From positions 1 to 25,944 of the forward strand of contig AUXH01000250.1 in assembly GCA_000482145.1 (NCBI GenBank): a DNA stretch of 25,944 bases, read 5' to 3'. The stretch's first letter is position 1; each line of letters begins with the position of its first letter. This document shows positions 15,058 through 23,557 of this stretch, one piece after another. The position numbers were made by a program, and so were the translations under genes. The notes under the pieces were generated by a model that saw only the letters and a list, made by a program, of their open reading frames with translations, searched no databases and was not told where the DNA came from. Source of the stretch: Strigomonas culicis. Lineage: Eukaryota > Euglenozoa > Kinetoplastea > Trypanosomatida > Trypanosomatidae.

Positions 15058-16254
15058 TCAGCGCATGGCCAGGAAGTGCGTGGAGACACCAAACTTGTAC
15101 ACCTGCTGCCGCTCGTACCCCAAGTCCCGGAGCATGCCCGTGTAGCGGTACGGCCAGCCCTGCCAGTACGTCCAGTTTCCTAAAGGACTGACGCGGCCGC
15201 AGAGGTACGACAGCATCGACTGCGGGCCGCACACCAGCACGTAGGGCCGCCGCGCCACGCGCTCTCCCCCCTCCGCGGGCACGAGCACGGCCGGCGGCGG
15301 CATGGCGGTCGCGATGGCGTCGGGGTCCAGGTTCCCGAGGAAGGTGTTGACGCCGAGGTCGAAGCCGTCCGCGGCGGTCTGCTTCGCGAGCGAGAGCACG
15401 TCGTAGGCCACCGCGATGCGGCCCTCGTTGCGCTGCTGCAGGCGGTCAAAGTAGTCCTTCTTGAAGGGAATGCCCTTGGCGGTGTGGTGGCAGTAAAGCA
15501 CGCGCAGCCGCGTGGGGTCCTGGCGGTCCTGGTCGATGACCTGCATCAGCTGCAGCGCGACGGAGGCGCCGGCGGTGGTGCAGACAAGGCCGAGGTCCCG
15601 CGCGCCGCGCGCGAGGTGCTCCTTGTACGAGAACTCCTTCATCCACCGACCGAGGTAGAGCTGGTCGCCCGGCTCCAGCATGCGCAGGCGCGACGACATG
15701 CGGCCGGGGTCGCACTCCTTGATGGCGAAGCTGATGAAACCGCGCGCCTGCGGGTGGCTGATGGGCGTGTACCACCGCGTGAGCCCCGACAGGCCGCGCG
15801 CGTCGGTCGTGCTCACCTGCACGGAGCTCACCGGCTCGTAGCCGGCGTAGTCGTACGAGTGCGGCAGCGCGAAGCGGTAGATGAACATGTCGCTGCCCTC
15901 CTCCCGGTCCTTCTCCAGCAGGACGATGGGGACCGGGCGGCTAAAGAGCGACCAGCGGCGCGCGAGTGGCAGGTTCTCCTGCGACCGCGCCAGCAGCAGG
16001 TAGGCGCCGTAGGCGCCGGCGGCGCCGGCGCCGGTGGCGAGCGCCAGGCGCGCCACGTAGCCCTTGTTCACGTCGTTCAGCGCGCGGCGGGCGAGGGCGG
16101 GCAGGTCCTCCAACATGAAGGACCAGCGTCTCGGCGGCGCCGCGCCGGCGCGCGGCTTGCGCCGCTGGTCGCCGTCGTGCGCGTCGTGGAAGGTGCGGCC
16201 CGACGCCGCCCGACCCTCCGGGAGGGCGTCCTGCCCGTACGGCTTCGGCGGCAT
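15058..16254 (-). CDS. Cytochrome b5 reductase-like FAD/NAD(P)H oxidoreductase, membrane-anchored
   Basis: A 398-residue protein of the ferredoxin-NADP reductase superfamily, expected to pass electrons from NAD(P)H through FAD to a haem or other acceptor. The FAD site motif is RWYTPIS at 160-166 (family pattern RxYTP), followed by SSRLRMLEPGD (187-197), where the family has its second flavin contact and a GD turn. The nucleotide-binding half includes CGPQSM at 342-347, the CGPxxM signature, and ends LGYERQQVYKFG, like the usual C-terminus. The expected GGTGITP loop is replaced by CTTAGASVALQLM (225-237), which lacks the usual Gly and Pro, so NAD(P) handling may be altered. A small-residue hydrophobic stretch at 66-89 is a likely anchor, and the N-terminus is basic; outer mitochondrial membrane or ER are both possible. 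Confidence 0.8.
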   Translation of the reverse strand: MPPKPYGQDALPEGRAASGRTFHDAHDGDQRRKPRAGAAPPRRWSFMLEDLPALARRALNDVNKGYVARLALATGAGAAGAYGAYLLLARSQENLPLARRWSLFSRPVPIVLLEKDREEGSDMFIYRFALPHSYDYAGYEPVSSVQVSTTDARGLSGLTRWYTPISHPQARGFISFAIKECDPGRMSSRLRMLEPGDQLYLGRWMKEFSYKEHLARGARDLGLVCTTAGASVALQLMQVIDQDRQDPTRLRVLYCHHTAKGIPFKKDYFDRLQQRNEGRIAVAYDVLSLAKQTAADGFDLGVNTFLGNLDPDAIATAMPPPAVLVPAEGGERVARRPYVLVCGPQSMLSYLCGRVSPLGNWTYWQGWPYRYTGMLRDLGYERQQVYKFGVSTHFLAMR

Positions 16255-16755
16255 CCGAGTCTACTAAAGTGTGTGTGTGTGTGTTGATCACTCGTTTCTT
16301 CTTCCTTTAGTGTACAAGAGAGAAAAAGGGAGAACAGAAAAGAGGCGATGCATTGTTGTGCATTGGGTGTGAGGCAGATTTCCTCTCGTCCCCATTTTGT
16401 TTCTCCATTTGATAGTATTGTATTGATGTTTGAATAACAAAAGAACGAATCTTCTTTTCTTTTTTTTCTCTTTTATTTATGTGTTTGCAAAATGTATCCT
16501 ACTGGCAACATGCTATTACCTAAATACTACTACGAATATGCTATAAGCCAAATTAAGTTAGAAACAAGAGAGATGTATCTACACAGTGTCCGAGGCGGAA
16601 ACCACGAACAACGGAAACAAACAAAAAAAAAATATTCAATATACAACGAAAACAGGATCCAAAAACAGCAAAAAAGGAAAAAAAGAAAAGAAAACGTAAA
16701 ACACTCCGAACAACTATGAAGTGTACTTCTTCCTTTTACCTTCATTTTGTTTCAT
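16255..16755. other. AT-rich intergenic region
   Basis: About 500 bases between the reductase gene and the PEPCK-like gene. It has a GT microsatellite at 16269-16284 (AC on the transcribed strand) close to the reductase start, then AT-rich DNA. The plus-strand frame at 16492-16719 is lysine/glutamine-rich low complexity and is not credible. Confidence 0.7.
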
Positions 16756-18540
16756 TTATAGCTTTCCGTCCTTGGCAGCCTTCTCCAAGAGCGATTTGAC
16801 GGCGCCGGGTGCGACTACCTTGACGCTGGCGACCTTCTTGAAGTACGCGCTGATCGCCTGCTGCAGCGCCGGCCCTTCGGCGTACAGCCACTGCTGGTCC
16901 GCGATGATCTGCACGACCGCCTCCGCCGCGTCCTTCGCGCCCTCGGCGACGACGACGACGTGCACCTGCTTCAGCGGTACGCTGCTCGGCCGCGGGGCGT
17001 GGCCGGCGAGGGCGTCCCTCGCGGGGGCCTTGAACAAGTGCCCACCGGCGTAGGCGCGGCTCGCGGCGTCGTCCGTGTAGCGGTGCGGCCGCTTGTAGCC
17101 GTAGCCGCTGACGTGGCGCCGCCCGTACATGCGGTGGGAGACGGCGGCGGGGAGGCCGAGGCGGGTCGGCAGTGGCCGCTGCACGCGCCCCTCGTCGAGC
17201 TCGACGAGGTCGAGCGCGGCCGGCGCGGTGCCGGCGGCCGGCAGCGCGACGACGTCCCACGCCCGCGCGAGCACGTCGCCGCCGAGGCGGTGGTGGCGGC
17301 TGCCGTAGAGGTGCGGGGACGCCCGCAGCACGTCCGCGTCGGTCGCCGCGCCGGTGATGAAGAGCGTGAGCGTCGCGCCGTCCGGCGACAGCACGGACTC
17401 GCCTGGCACCGTCACGAGGCCCGCGTCGTCCGCGTAGAAGCCCCAGCGCGCGCAGAGCAAGCCGGTCGTCTGCAGCAGCAGGTCACAGCTGCCGTCGCCG
17501 GCGAGGATGCCCTTCATGGGGATGCTATAGGGCTCCACCGCGACGAAGCGGCCGCTGGTGAGGCCCATGTCGCTCGGCCGCGGCCCGCCAAACTCCTCGA
17601 CGATGCGGGGCGCCTCGAAGTCGTAGGCCGGCGCGTGGTACACCAGCACCCCCGGGCGGCGCCAGCCCCACTCGTCGATGGGCGACTGCGTGACGCGCTT
17701 GACCAGCATGATCTCCTGCTGCGCCACGTAGTTTTGCTTTCGGATCGCCGCGAGAGAGGCGAAGTAGGCGTGCGTCGGGTTGTCCGTGATGATGCGGTAA
17801 GGCGTGCCGGTCGCCACGTCGCTGCCGAACACGCCGTCGATGAGGTAGAAACGGAAGCTCTGGCCGAGGTGGTACTGCACCTCGCGCAGCAGGCGCTTGC
17901 CGTGGATCGCGCTGAGCTCCGTCACGCCGGCGTTGGCCGGGTTGCGCACGCGGCGGTGCATCTCGTGCTCTTTTGTGTGGGGAAAGGCGCGCCGCTGCAG
18001 CGGCGGCCGCGCGCCGGCCGCCGCCCCGCGCGTGTAGGACACCGCGAGCGCGCCGCCCTTGGCCGCCCTGCGGCCCCACGCCCGGCCGCGCGCCTCGCAG
18101 GGCCGCAGGTTGTACTCGCCGGTGCCATAGGTGTAGCGCCACACGTTCGACCACATCCCCGCATTCGCATAGTCGCCGACCTGCGACCAGTTGGACACGA
18201 GCGTGCTGCTGTTCGCGTTCCACCACGGCCCGGGGTCCTCGTTCGTCTTCTTGAAGAGCGTGAGAGAGTCGTAGCCCCACTGGTACATCGCCCGCAGATA
18301 GCCGTTTGCTGCCGCCGCGGTCGGCGCCACCTCCGCGCGGAAGACCGGTTTGCGGCGCTGCTCCTCCGCGTCTGGGTTGCAGCAGATTTCGTTGAGGATG
18401 GACAGCTGGCCTGCGCTCTGCCCGGGCGTCGGCTTCAGCGTCTCACTAATGTTCGCGTAGCGGACGTGGCGCCGCTGCGTGGTAAGCGGAAGGGCCACCG
18501 CCGCGGTGGCCACGGAGGCCATCAGGGAACTGCGCAGCAT
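16756..18540 (-). CDS. PEP carboxykinase-like protein without P-loop, probably mitochondrial
   Basis: A 594-residue protein. The N-terminus, MLRSSLMASVATAAVALP followed by TQRRHVRYA, looks like a mitochondrial targeting peptide. Residues 163-186 (GALAVSYTRG... RR), 232-266 (LIDGVFGSD ... YRIITDNPTHAYFASL) and 326-397 (GLTSGRFVAVE ... DGATLTLFITG) align by eye, in order, with the N-terminal and central parts of ATP-dependent PEP carboxykinases (known there as GRSPxDK, VVDxFxG, RxxTxxxxHAxF, and GDVxVFFGLSGTGKTT). The catalytic GTGKTT loop is absent: ITG is followed by AATDADV. The C-terminal PEPCK lobe is not recognisable. So I infer a catalytically dead homologue, perhaps structural. The first ATG (18540) is chosen; the open frame upstream begins at GTG and a minus-strand CTTTAG acceptor at 18558-18559 lies inside it. 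Confidence 0.6.
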   Translation of the reverse strand: MLRSSLMASVATAAVALPLTTQRRHVRYANISETLKPTPGQSAGQLSILNEICCNPDAEEQRRKPVFRAEVAPTAAAANGYLRAMYQWGYDSLTLFKKTNEDPGPWWNANSSTLVSNWSQVGDYANAGMWSNVWRYTYGTGEYNLRPCEARGRAWGRRAAKGGALAVSYTRGAAAGARPPLQRRAFPHTKEHEMHRRVRNPANAGVTELSAIHGKRLLREVQYHLGQSFRFYLIDGVFGSDVATGTPYRIITDNPTHAYFASLAAIRKQNYVAQQEIMLVKRVTQSPIDEWGWRRPGVLVYHAPAYDFEAPRIVEEFGGPRPSDMGLTSGRFVAVEPYSIPMKGILAGDGSCDLLLQTTGLLCARWGFYADDAGLVTVPGESVLSPDGATLTLFITGAATDADVLRASPHLYGSRHHRLGGDVLARAWDVVALPAAGTAPAALDLVELDEGRVQRPLPTRLGLPAAVSHRMYGRRHVSGYGYKRPHRYTDDAASRAYAGGHLFKAPARDALAGHAPRPSSVPLKQVHVVVVAEGAKDAAEAVVQIIADQQWLYAEGPALQQAISAYFKKVASVKVVAPGAVKSLLEKAAKDGKL

Positions 18541-18557
18541 CGGAAGGGAAAAAAATA

Positions 18558-18559
18558 CT
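18558..18559 (-). promoter_or_regulatory. Candidate spliced-leader acceptor AG, PEPCK-like gene
   Basis: On the minus strand the run TTTATTTGTTTTCTTT ends in AG here, 17 bases before the chosen ATG. It supports the ATG at 18540 over any upstream start. The leader would be very short, so an alternative upstream AG is possible. Confidence 0.4.
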
Positions 18560-19463
18560 AAAGAAAACAAATAAAGTAGTGGCGACTGTGTTAATAGACA
18601 CACAGTTCTATTTGCTTTTTTTTTTCTCTTCTACTATTGAAGAACCGATTCGTACTACTATCCTTTTTTCTTTACAAAAAAGGAAAGCATAAAAAAAAAA
18701 GAGTTTGTATTAAATGAAAGAATCGTGGAGTAGAAGGAGTTACATGCGTCTGTGTGAAGATGACAAAACGTGTATCGAGAGGTGAGGACAAGGTAGGGGC
18801 ACACATAGGTGCTAATGTAATTATACGCTCTACAGACGTACACGGGAGATTCTCTTTCTTCATATATATATTTTCATCCTTTTCCTTTTTTTTTCCGAGT
18901 AAGATATATAAGAAACTAAAAACAACGAAAAAAAAACAAAAAATCATTATAACAACAATAAAAGCATTGAAGAAAGTGCGTAACAAAGGTAAATACAAAA
19001 TATGAACAATAAATGAAAGATAAAAAAAAGAAATTCGTTTTAAGTTGAAGTACTGTATACCTTCATTGCTTTTTTTTTGTTTGTTTTGCTTTATGCTTTG
19101 AGAATTGAATGACACTGAATGACACGAAAAAAAATAATAATAAAAAGAAAAGCAAAAAAAAATACAACAACAACACCAACGACTGGTATACCTATGTATT
19201 ATGTCACCAGACAATAACAAGCAGCATACGGATTGTACAATAGTAGTCATTTTATTCTTTTTTCCTTTTCTTTTTCCGATAAATGTCAGTTCATGCAGTG
19301 TTAGAAAGAAGGATATAAAAAAGAAGAAGAAAAGTAAAGTATTACGAAGAGACCATTTTAAATATATGGTGGCATGCTACCTTCAGCACTCTAAACGGTA
19401 GATTCTCTCTTCTATCCTTTTTTTTTCTTTGAACGAAAAGCGCCGCTTTGCGAACGCAACTCA

Positions 19464-19505
19464 CACTTACTTATGTACATACAATGGTATGTATATCAGT
19501 AAGTG
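19464..19505. repeat. Near-perfect inverted repeat with four-base loop
   Basis: Arms 19464-19482 (CACTTACTTATGTACATAC) and 19487-19505 (GTATGTATATCAGTAAGTG) pair at 17 of 19 positions around AATG. It is in the 3' flank of transporter copy 5, about 410 bases beyond its stop codon. The function is unknown: an mRNA stability element, a processing structure or a chance palindrome in AT-rich DNA. Confidence 0.75.
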
Positions 19506-19915
19506 AAGTGGTCATGAAAAAAAAAAAATGACAGCCGAATGGTCATTTGTCTACTGCTGTGAGAAAAAATGCAGTACATATGTATTTTTTTATCTTTCGA
19601 ATTGTCCCAAGAAAAAAAAAATAGTAAAAAAACTGTTACACCAGTAGCATTCACAGATCTTTACCAGAAAACAACAACAAAAAAGAAAAGAAAAAAAAAG
19701 GAGAAAAAACAAAAAAAAAAGAAGTGAAACCCTTCTTCCCAGGTAAATGAAAAGCTCAAGCTGAAAGTATCTACGGCTATATCTATATCTATACTTCTAT
19801 TTCGATATATGCATATATACACGCTTAGTTCTTTCAGTATAACTTACAAAAAAAAAAAAGAGTTTTTCCTATGTAGTTCACATTTCGGTGTTTTTTTTTT
19901 AAAACCCTTTTCTCT

Positions 19916-21784
19916 TCAGGCGCGACCCAGTTTCGCGTCAATCGGCTCCGTACCGTACACGGCGGCCTCGTCGCTGCACTCCGGCTGTCCGCTAACGCGC
20001 TCCATCTCCTCGCGCATCTGGGCGCGGGCGCGGAGGGTGCGGTTGCTGAAGGCGCGGTAGCGGAGGTGTGTGTAGATGTTCGTCGCGAAGGCGGTCGCGG
20101 AGAGGCACGTGAGAATGATGAGGGGCGTCTGCACACAGTTGCGGCCGTAGCAGACGAGCGAGCTGCCGTTCTTCTCCGCCTGGTTGGAGTACCACTCGCC
20201 GTAGAGGCCGCGCACAAAGACGAGCGCGCTGCAGGCCATCGCGACGAAGCAGAAATTGTAGTGCTTCGCGTTATCCTTCGCGTAGATAATGCGCGTCGTC
20301 AGCACAATCGCTGCGTTGATGAAGCCGTTGCCCAGCGCGATGAGAACGAGGGGCAGCAGCAGCGAGAGGTTACTGGGGAGGATGAGGAACAGCACGAGGG
20401 CGAGGATCACAGAGCAGGTCGGCGGGAAGAGCGAGACGGTGATGGGGATGCGGTCCTCCGCCTTCTGGTTCTGCGTGTAGATCTCGAAGATGGACATGAT
20501 GATGCGACCGATGGCGCTGCCGGTGCCGTTGATGACGGTCAGGAGGGTGCGCACCTCACTGGAGGGGGACTCACCCATGAGCGCACCGAGGATGTAGGCG
20601 GCGTTGTAAATGACGACGAACTCCGCACCGACAATGACGAAGAAGGACCAGAAGAGCGCCCACAGGTCGAACGTGCAGAGGTTCTGCAGGAACGAGTTGG
20701 GGTACTGCGGCGCAATGTAGTCCAGGTCCGTCACCGGGATCTTCGAGGCGGCAGGGTTCTCCTGGTCGGGCTCATTGCTGCCCTTGCCGGCGTGCTCGAT
20801 CTGTGCGACCTCCGCATCGATGTCCTCGATGCCCGCGATGGCACCGCCCTCCTCCGTCTCACTGCCCTCGCCGTCTGACTTGCCGCAGCACGCCGTCCAC
20901 GGGAGGCACAGGCCAGCGAAGACGAAGAGCAGCAGCACCGCGATGACCGCGAAGATGGTTTCTGTCGCGTGGCTCACGCCGGCGAAGGCGGTCACGACGG
21001 ACTGCACGGGGAGGTAGATGGTGAGGCACAGAATGAGAATGAAGCCCCACAGGAAGCGCCACATGGGGGGCTTCTGGGCCAGGTACTGCGCCTTGGTGCG
21101 CTCCAGCTCCGCCTTCTCCTCCACTGACAAGTGCGTCATCTGATAGCCGGTGAGGTGGTAGGGCGGCAGGCGCAGGAAGATGAGGGCCAGAACGCCGGTC
21201 ACCAGAGCAAAGGCTGCGAGGAAGAAGAAGTGACGGTCGGCCTTACTGGAGAAGAAGCCGATGTAGATGGTGCCGACGAGGGCCTGGCCGAGGCCGGTGA
21301 AGGTCTTGAGAAGGACAGTGACGTAGCCCTTGCGGGTGGGAAAGTAGCTGATGGTGGCCATGAGTGAGATGAGGTCGAATTGGATGCAGCCGGCACCCAT
21401 CATGGCGTTGAATATGGCCAGCTTCGCGACGGAGCCTTTAATGACGTCCATGAAGGTGAGCGCGAGGCACATGCAGCCGATGGGGTAGCACAGTGTCGCA
21501 AGCGTGGCGACGGGGATGGGGCCCAGGTAGTCGAAGATGAAGGCGTAGGGAAGGGCGAAAAACATGAAGAAGAGTCCAACCGACGAGATGGTGCACAGGT
21601 CACGCTGTGTCAGGTCGTACTGCTTCTGCATGGTGCCGGAGATGAGGTTGAAAGCATAACTGAAGGACGTACAGATGCAGCACATGGCGCCGATCACCAA
21701 CAGAGAGAAGCGGTGAACATCGTTAATGCGCTTCTGATTAGTGAGGTCGAGTGTTTGGATCTGCGCGATTTCGTGGCCTTGCAT
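19916..21784 (-). CDS. Nodulin-like MFS transporter, copy 5 (dispersed, diverged)
   Basis: A 622-residue member of the same family, separated from copy 4 by four unrelated genes. It keeps YFPTRKGYVTVLLKTFTG, CLPWTACC and TDLDYIAPQY and the 6+2+6 hydrophobic pattern (first segments near 27-48, 69-88 and 91-111). Differences include SGTMQKQYDLTQRDLC after segment 1, LSVEEKAELER in the first cytoplasmic loop, NSFLQNLCTFDLW before segment 9, and a 51-residue central loop that is strongly acidic and holds EVAQIE. Its leader does not match the block shared by copies 1-4, so it is likely to be an older copy with its own expression signals. It is nearest to copy 1 in the SPSSEVRTLL and SLFPPTCSVILAL segments. 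Confidence 0.92.
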   Translation of the reverse strand: MQGHEIAQIQTLDLTNQKRINDVHRFSLLVIGAMCCICTSFSYAFNLISGTMQKQYDLTQRDLCTISSVGLFFMFFALPYAFIFDYLGPIPVATLATLCYPIGCMCLALTFMDVIKGSVAKLAIFNAMMGAGCIQFDLISLMATISYFPTRKGYVTVLLKTFTGLGQALVGTIYIGFFSSKADRHFFFLAAFALVTGVLALIFLRLPPYHLTGYQMTHLSVEEKAELERTKAQYLAQKPPMWRFLWGFILILCLTIYLPVQSVVTAFAGVSHATETIFAVIAVLLLFVFAGLCLPWTACCGKSDGEGSETEEGGAIAGIEDIDAEVAQIEHAGKGSNEPDQENPAASKIPVTDLDYIAPQYPNSFLQNLCTFDLWALFWSFFVIVGAEFVVIYNAAYILGALMGESPSSEVRTLLTVINGTGSAIGRIIMSIFEIYTQNQKAEDRIPITVSLFPPTCSVILALVLFLILPSNLSLLLPLVLIALGNGFINAAIVLTTRIIYAKDNAKHYNFCFVAMACSALVFVRGLYGEWYSNQAEKNGSSLVCYGRNCVQTPLIILTCLSATAFATNIYTHLRYRAFSNRTLRARAQMREEMERVSGQPECSDEAAVYGTEPIDAKLGRA

Positions 21785-22220
21785 GTTTCTGTTTTCTTTT
21801 TCGAAAGGGGAAGAGTAAACAGTTAGCGCAGAGGGGTGAGCGAAGAGGGGTGTTTGTTATGAAAAGAAAACAAAAAAAAAACAAAAAAATGGCGAGAGAG
21901 CTTTGTTGAACGGAGGGAAGGCAAAAGGGTTCCTTTGGTTTGATTGGAGTTGTGAAGTTAGAATAGTAATAGGGCAAAAGGAAAGGAGTATGGAAAGTAA
22001 AGAAGGAGGAGAGAAAAGGTGAAGAGATGATCTAGCAGAGACGACGAGGAAGAAGGAAATCTGTAAGTACACAGGGAAAGAGGAGATGAACGATGTGTGT
22101 AGATGGAATGGACCAGAAGAGAGGGATACGGGAGAGGGGATTGCAACAAAAGCATCTTTTTTTTTTGTCTCCACTTTTTTCTTTTCTTTTCGCTCCGACA
22201 TTACCTTTGGCACTGCTACC
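21785..22220. other. Intergenic region upstream of transporter copy 5
   Basis: About 435 bases. On the minus strand it is pyrimidine-rich, with T-runs complementary to A-runs at 21869-21889 and a long CT-rich zone at about 21990-22140, suitable for trans-splicing of copy 5. The minus-strand Ser/Phe/Leu-rich frames and a plus-strand frame from 22086 are by-products of this bias and are rejected. Confidence 0.65.
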
Positions 22221-23557
22221 CTATTGCCTTGTCTGGTGAATATAGCGGAGTACGCAACGCAGCGGGAAGGTGACAAGGAAGGAGGGGCGCCCGCTCAGCT
22301 CGTCCCAAGGCGTGCCGAGGTAGCCAAGGTGGCCCCCGGCCGGCGTCTCGATGTAAAAAAAGGGCCCCGTGCTTGTGTCGGCCAGCTCCTGCATTTCCCG
22401 CAGGCCGTACGGGTGGCCAACGATCGGATCGTCGCGCGCGGTGACGCTGATGACCGCGACGTGCCGCAGCTGACGCAGGATGGGCAGGAGGTTGCACGCC
22501 CTGTAGTAGTCCTGCACTGTGGGGTGGCCAAAGTGGGGCGCGATGAGCATCGCCTCGTACGCCTCCATTGTAGTGCAGGCGCGCCGGTAGTAGTCCGTCG
22601 CATTGTCGGCCCGAGCCCCGGCACGTTGGGTATGCCCGCCGACATCACGTCCGGGTACTTCTGGTGGAACTGCCGCAGCGCGCGCACCAGGGCGCTTTGG
22701 TAGAGGCGGCGGCCGAGTGGCGACTGCATGCGCGCGGCGCGCTCCTCCAGTGCGTAGGCGGCGTTCATCGTCACGAGCGCCGTGACGGGGAAGCCGCGCG
22801 GGTACAGCAGCGGCGCCTGAGCGTGCGCCGCCTCCTCCTCCGCGAGGGTGCTGAGCAGCATGCTGCAGCCGACGCTGTAGCCGACCGCGAAGAGGGGCAG
22901 CGCGCGGCCGCAGCGCGCCTCGATGGGGTCCTGCCGCAGCCGCTGCCGCAGGATCGCACGCGCGTCCATGGAGAAGGTGGCACTGCCCACCATCGGGTTG
23001 ACGTGCGGCGCGGAGCCGATGCCGCGCGCCGTCATGACGCACACATGCACCCCGCGCTCCACCGCGAGCCGGGCCAGCCGCTGCACGTACGGCGTCTGGC
23101 TGTAATTTCCGAAGCCGGGCACGACCCACAGCACCGCCTGCGCGGCGGCGGCCGCCGGGTCCCCTCCGACGTAGAGCCAGTCCATGCAAGACGGCGTGCC
23201 GTCCGCCGCCGTCGCGTACTCGCGCACGTAGGCGACGCGCGCGGCGGGGCGCGCGCCGCCGAGGATGGTGTGGACGTGCCCGTTGTACAGCGGTCCGCGG
23301 TAGTGCGCCACATCATCGAGGCCGAGTGCCTGCCGCAGCGCGCTGCTCCGCGCGCGCTGCGGCGCCGCCGCCGCGGGGCCGGCCGACACCACGTGCACTT
23401 GCCGGTCTGCCTGGAAGGTGAAGGGCCGGCGGCCGGTGAGCAGCTCCAGCAGCGCGCGCGGCAGCAGCACCAGCAGCGTGCGCAGGGCGCGCGGCAGCAG
23501 CTCCGTCAGAAGGTAGGCGGCGCCGAGCACACAGCCGAGCTTGACGCGCTGAAGCAT
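22221..23557 (-). CDS. ABHD1/3-type alpha/beta hydrolase, split by a frameshift
   Basis: A membrane-associated serine hydrolase related to the ABHD1/ABHD3 and YheT group, which act on lipids or acyl esters. The first frame (23557 to about 22616, about 314 codons) has a hydrophobic N-terminus (residues about 6-40), the NGHVHTILGG motif, the VVPGFGNYS oxyanion-loop region, TARGIGSAP, and the nucleophile elbow GYSVG with Ser at 228. The second frame (about 22616 to 22221, 131 codons) supplies the acid in RDDPIVG and the His in GGHLGYL. All three triad parts are therefore present but in two frames. The switch is a -1 shift at a run of four G (22616-22619), as if one base were missing. Together the parts span about 445 residues, close to family length. 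Either a sequence error or a recent pseudogene; the intact second half favours error. Confidence 0.82.

Larger units (their letters stand above)
18541..19915. other. Long AT-rich intergenic region before transporter copy 5's 3' end
   Basis: About 1.37 kb with many A/T runs, CAA triplets near 19160-19180, a strong hairpin at 19464-19505, and TA-rich DNA near 19770-19820. It should hold the 3' UTR of copy 5 and the leader of the PEPCK-like gene. I find no credible gene and no remnant of a transporter copy. Confidence 0.7.

Noticed and set aside
16960..18561. 533-codon plus-strand frame opposite the PEPCK-like gene
   Set aside because: Composition is Arg/Ala/Val/His only, typical of the complement of GC-rich codons; the minus-strand frame has a targeting peptide and family motifs.
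18672..19250. 192-codon minus-strand Phe/Tyr/Cys-rich frame
   Set aside because: Low-complexity reading of A-rich intergenic DNA; its hydrophobic segments follow base composition, not a family pattern.
22086..22703. 205-codon plus-strand frame crossing the end of the hydrolase
   Set aside because: It is made of pyrimidine-tract complement and the antisense of the hydrolase second frame.
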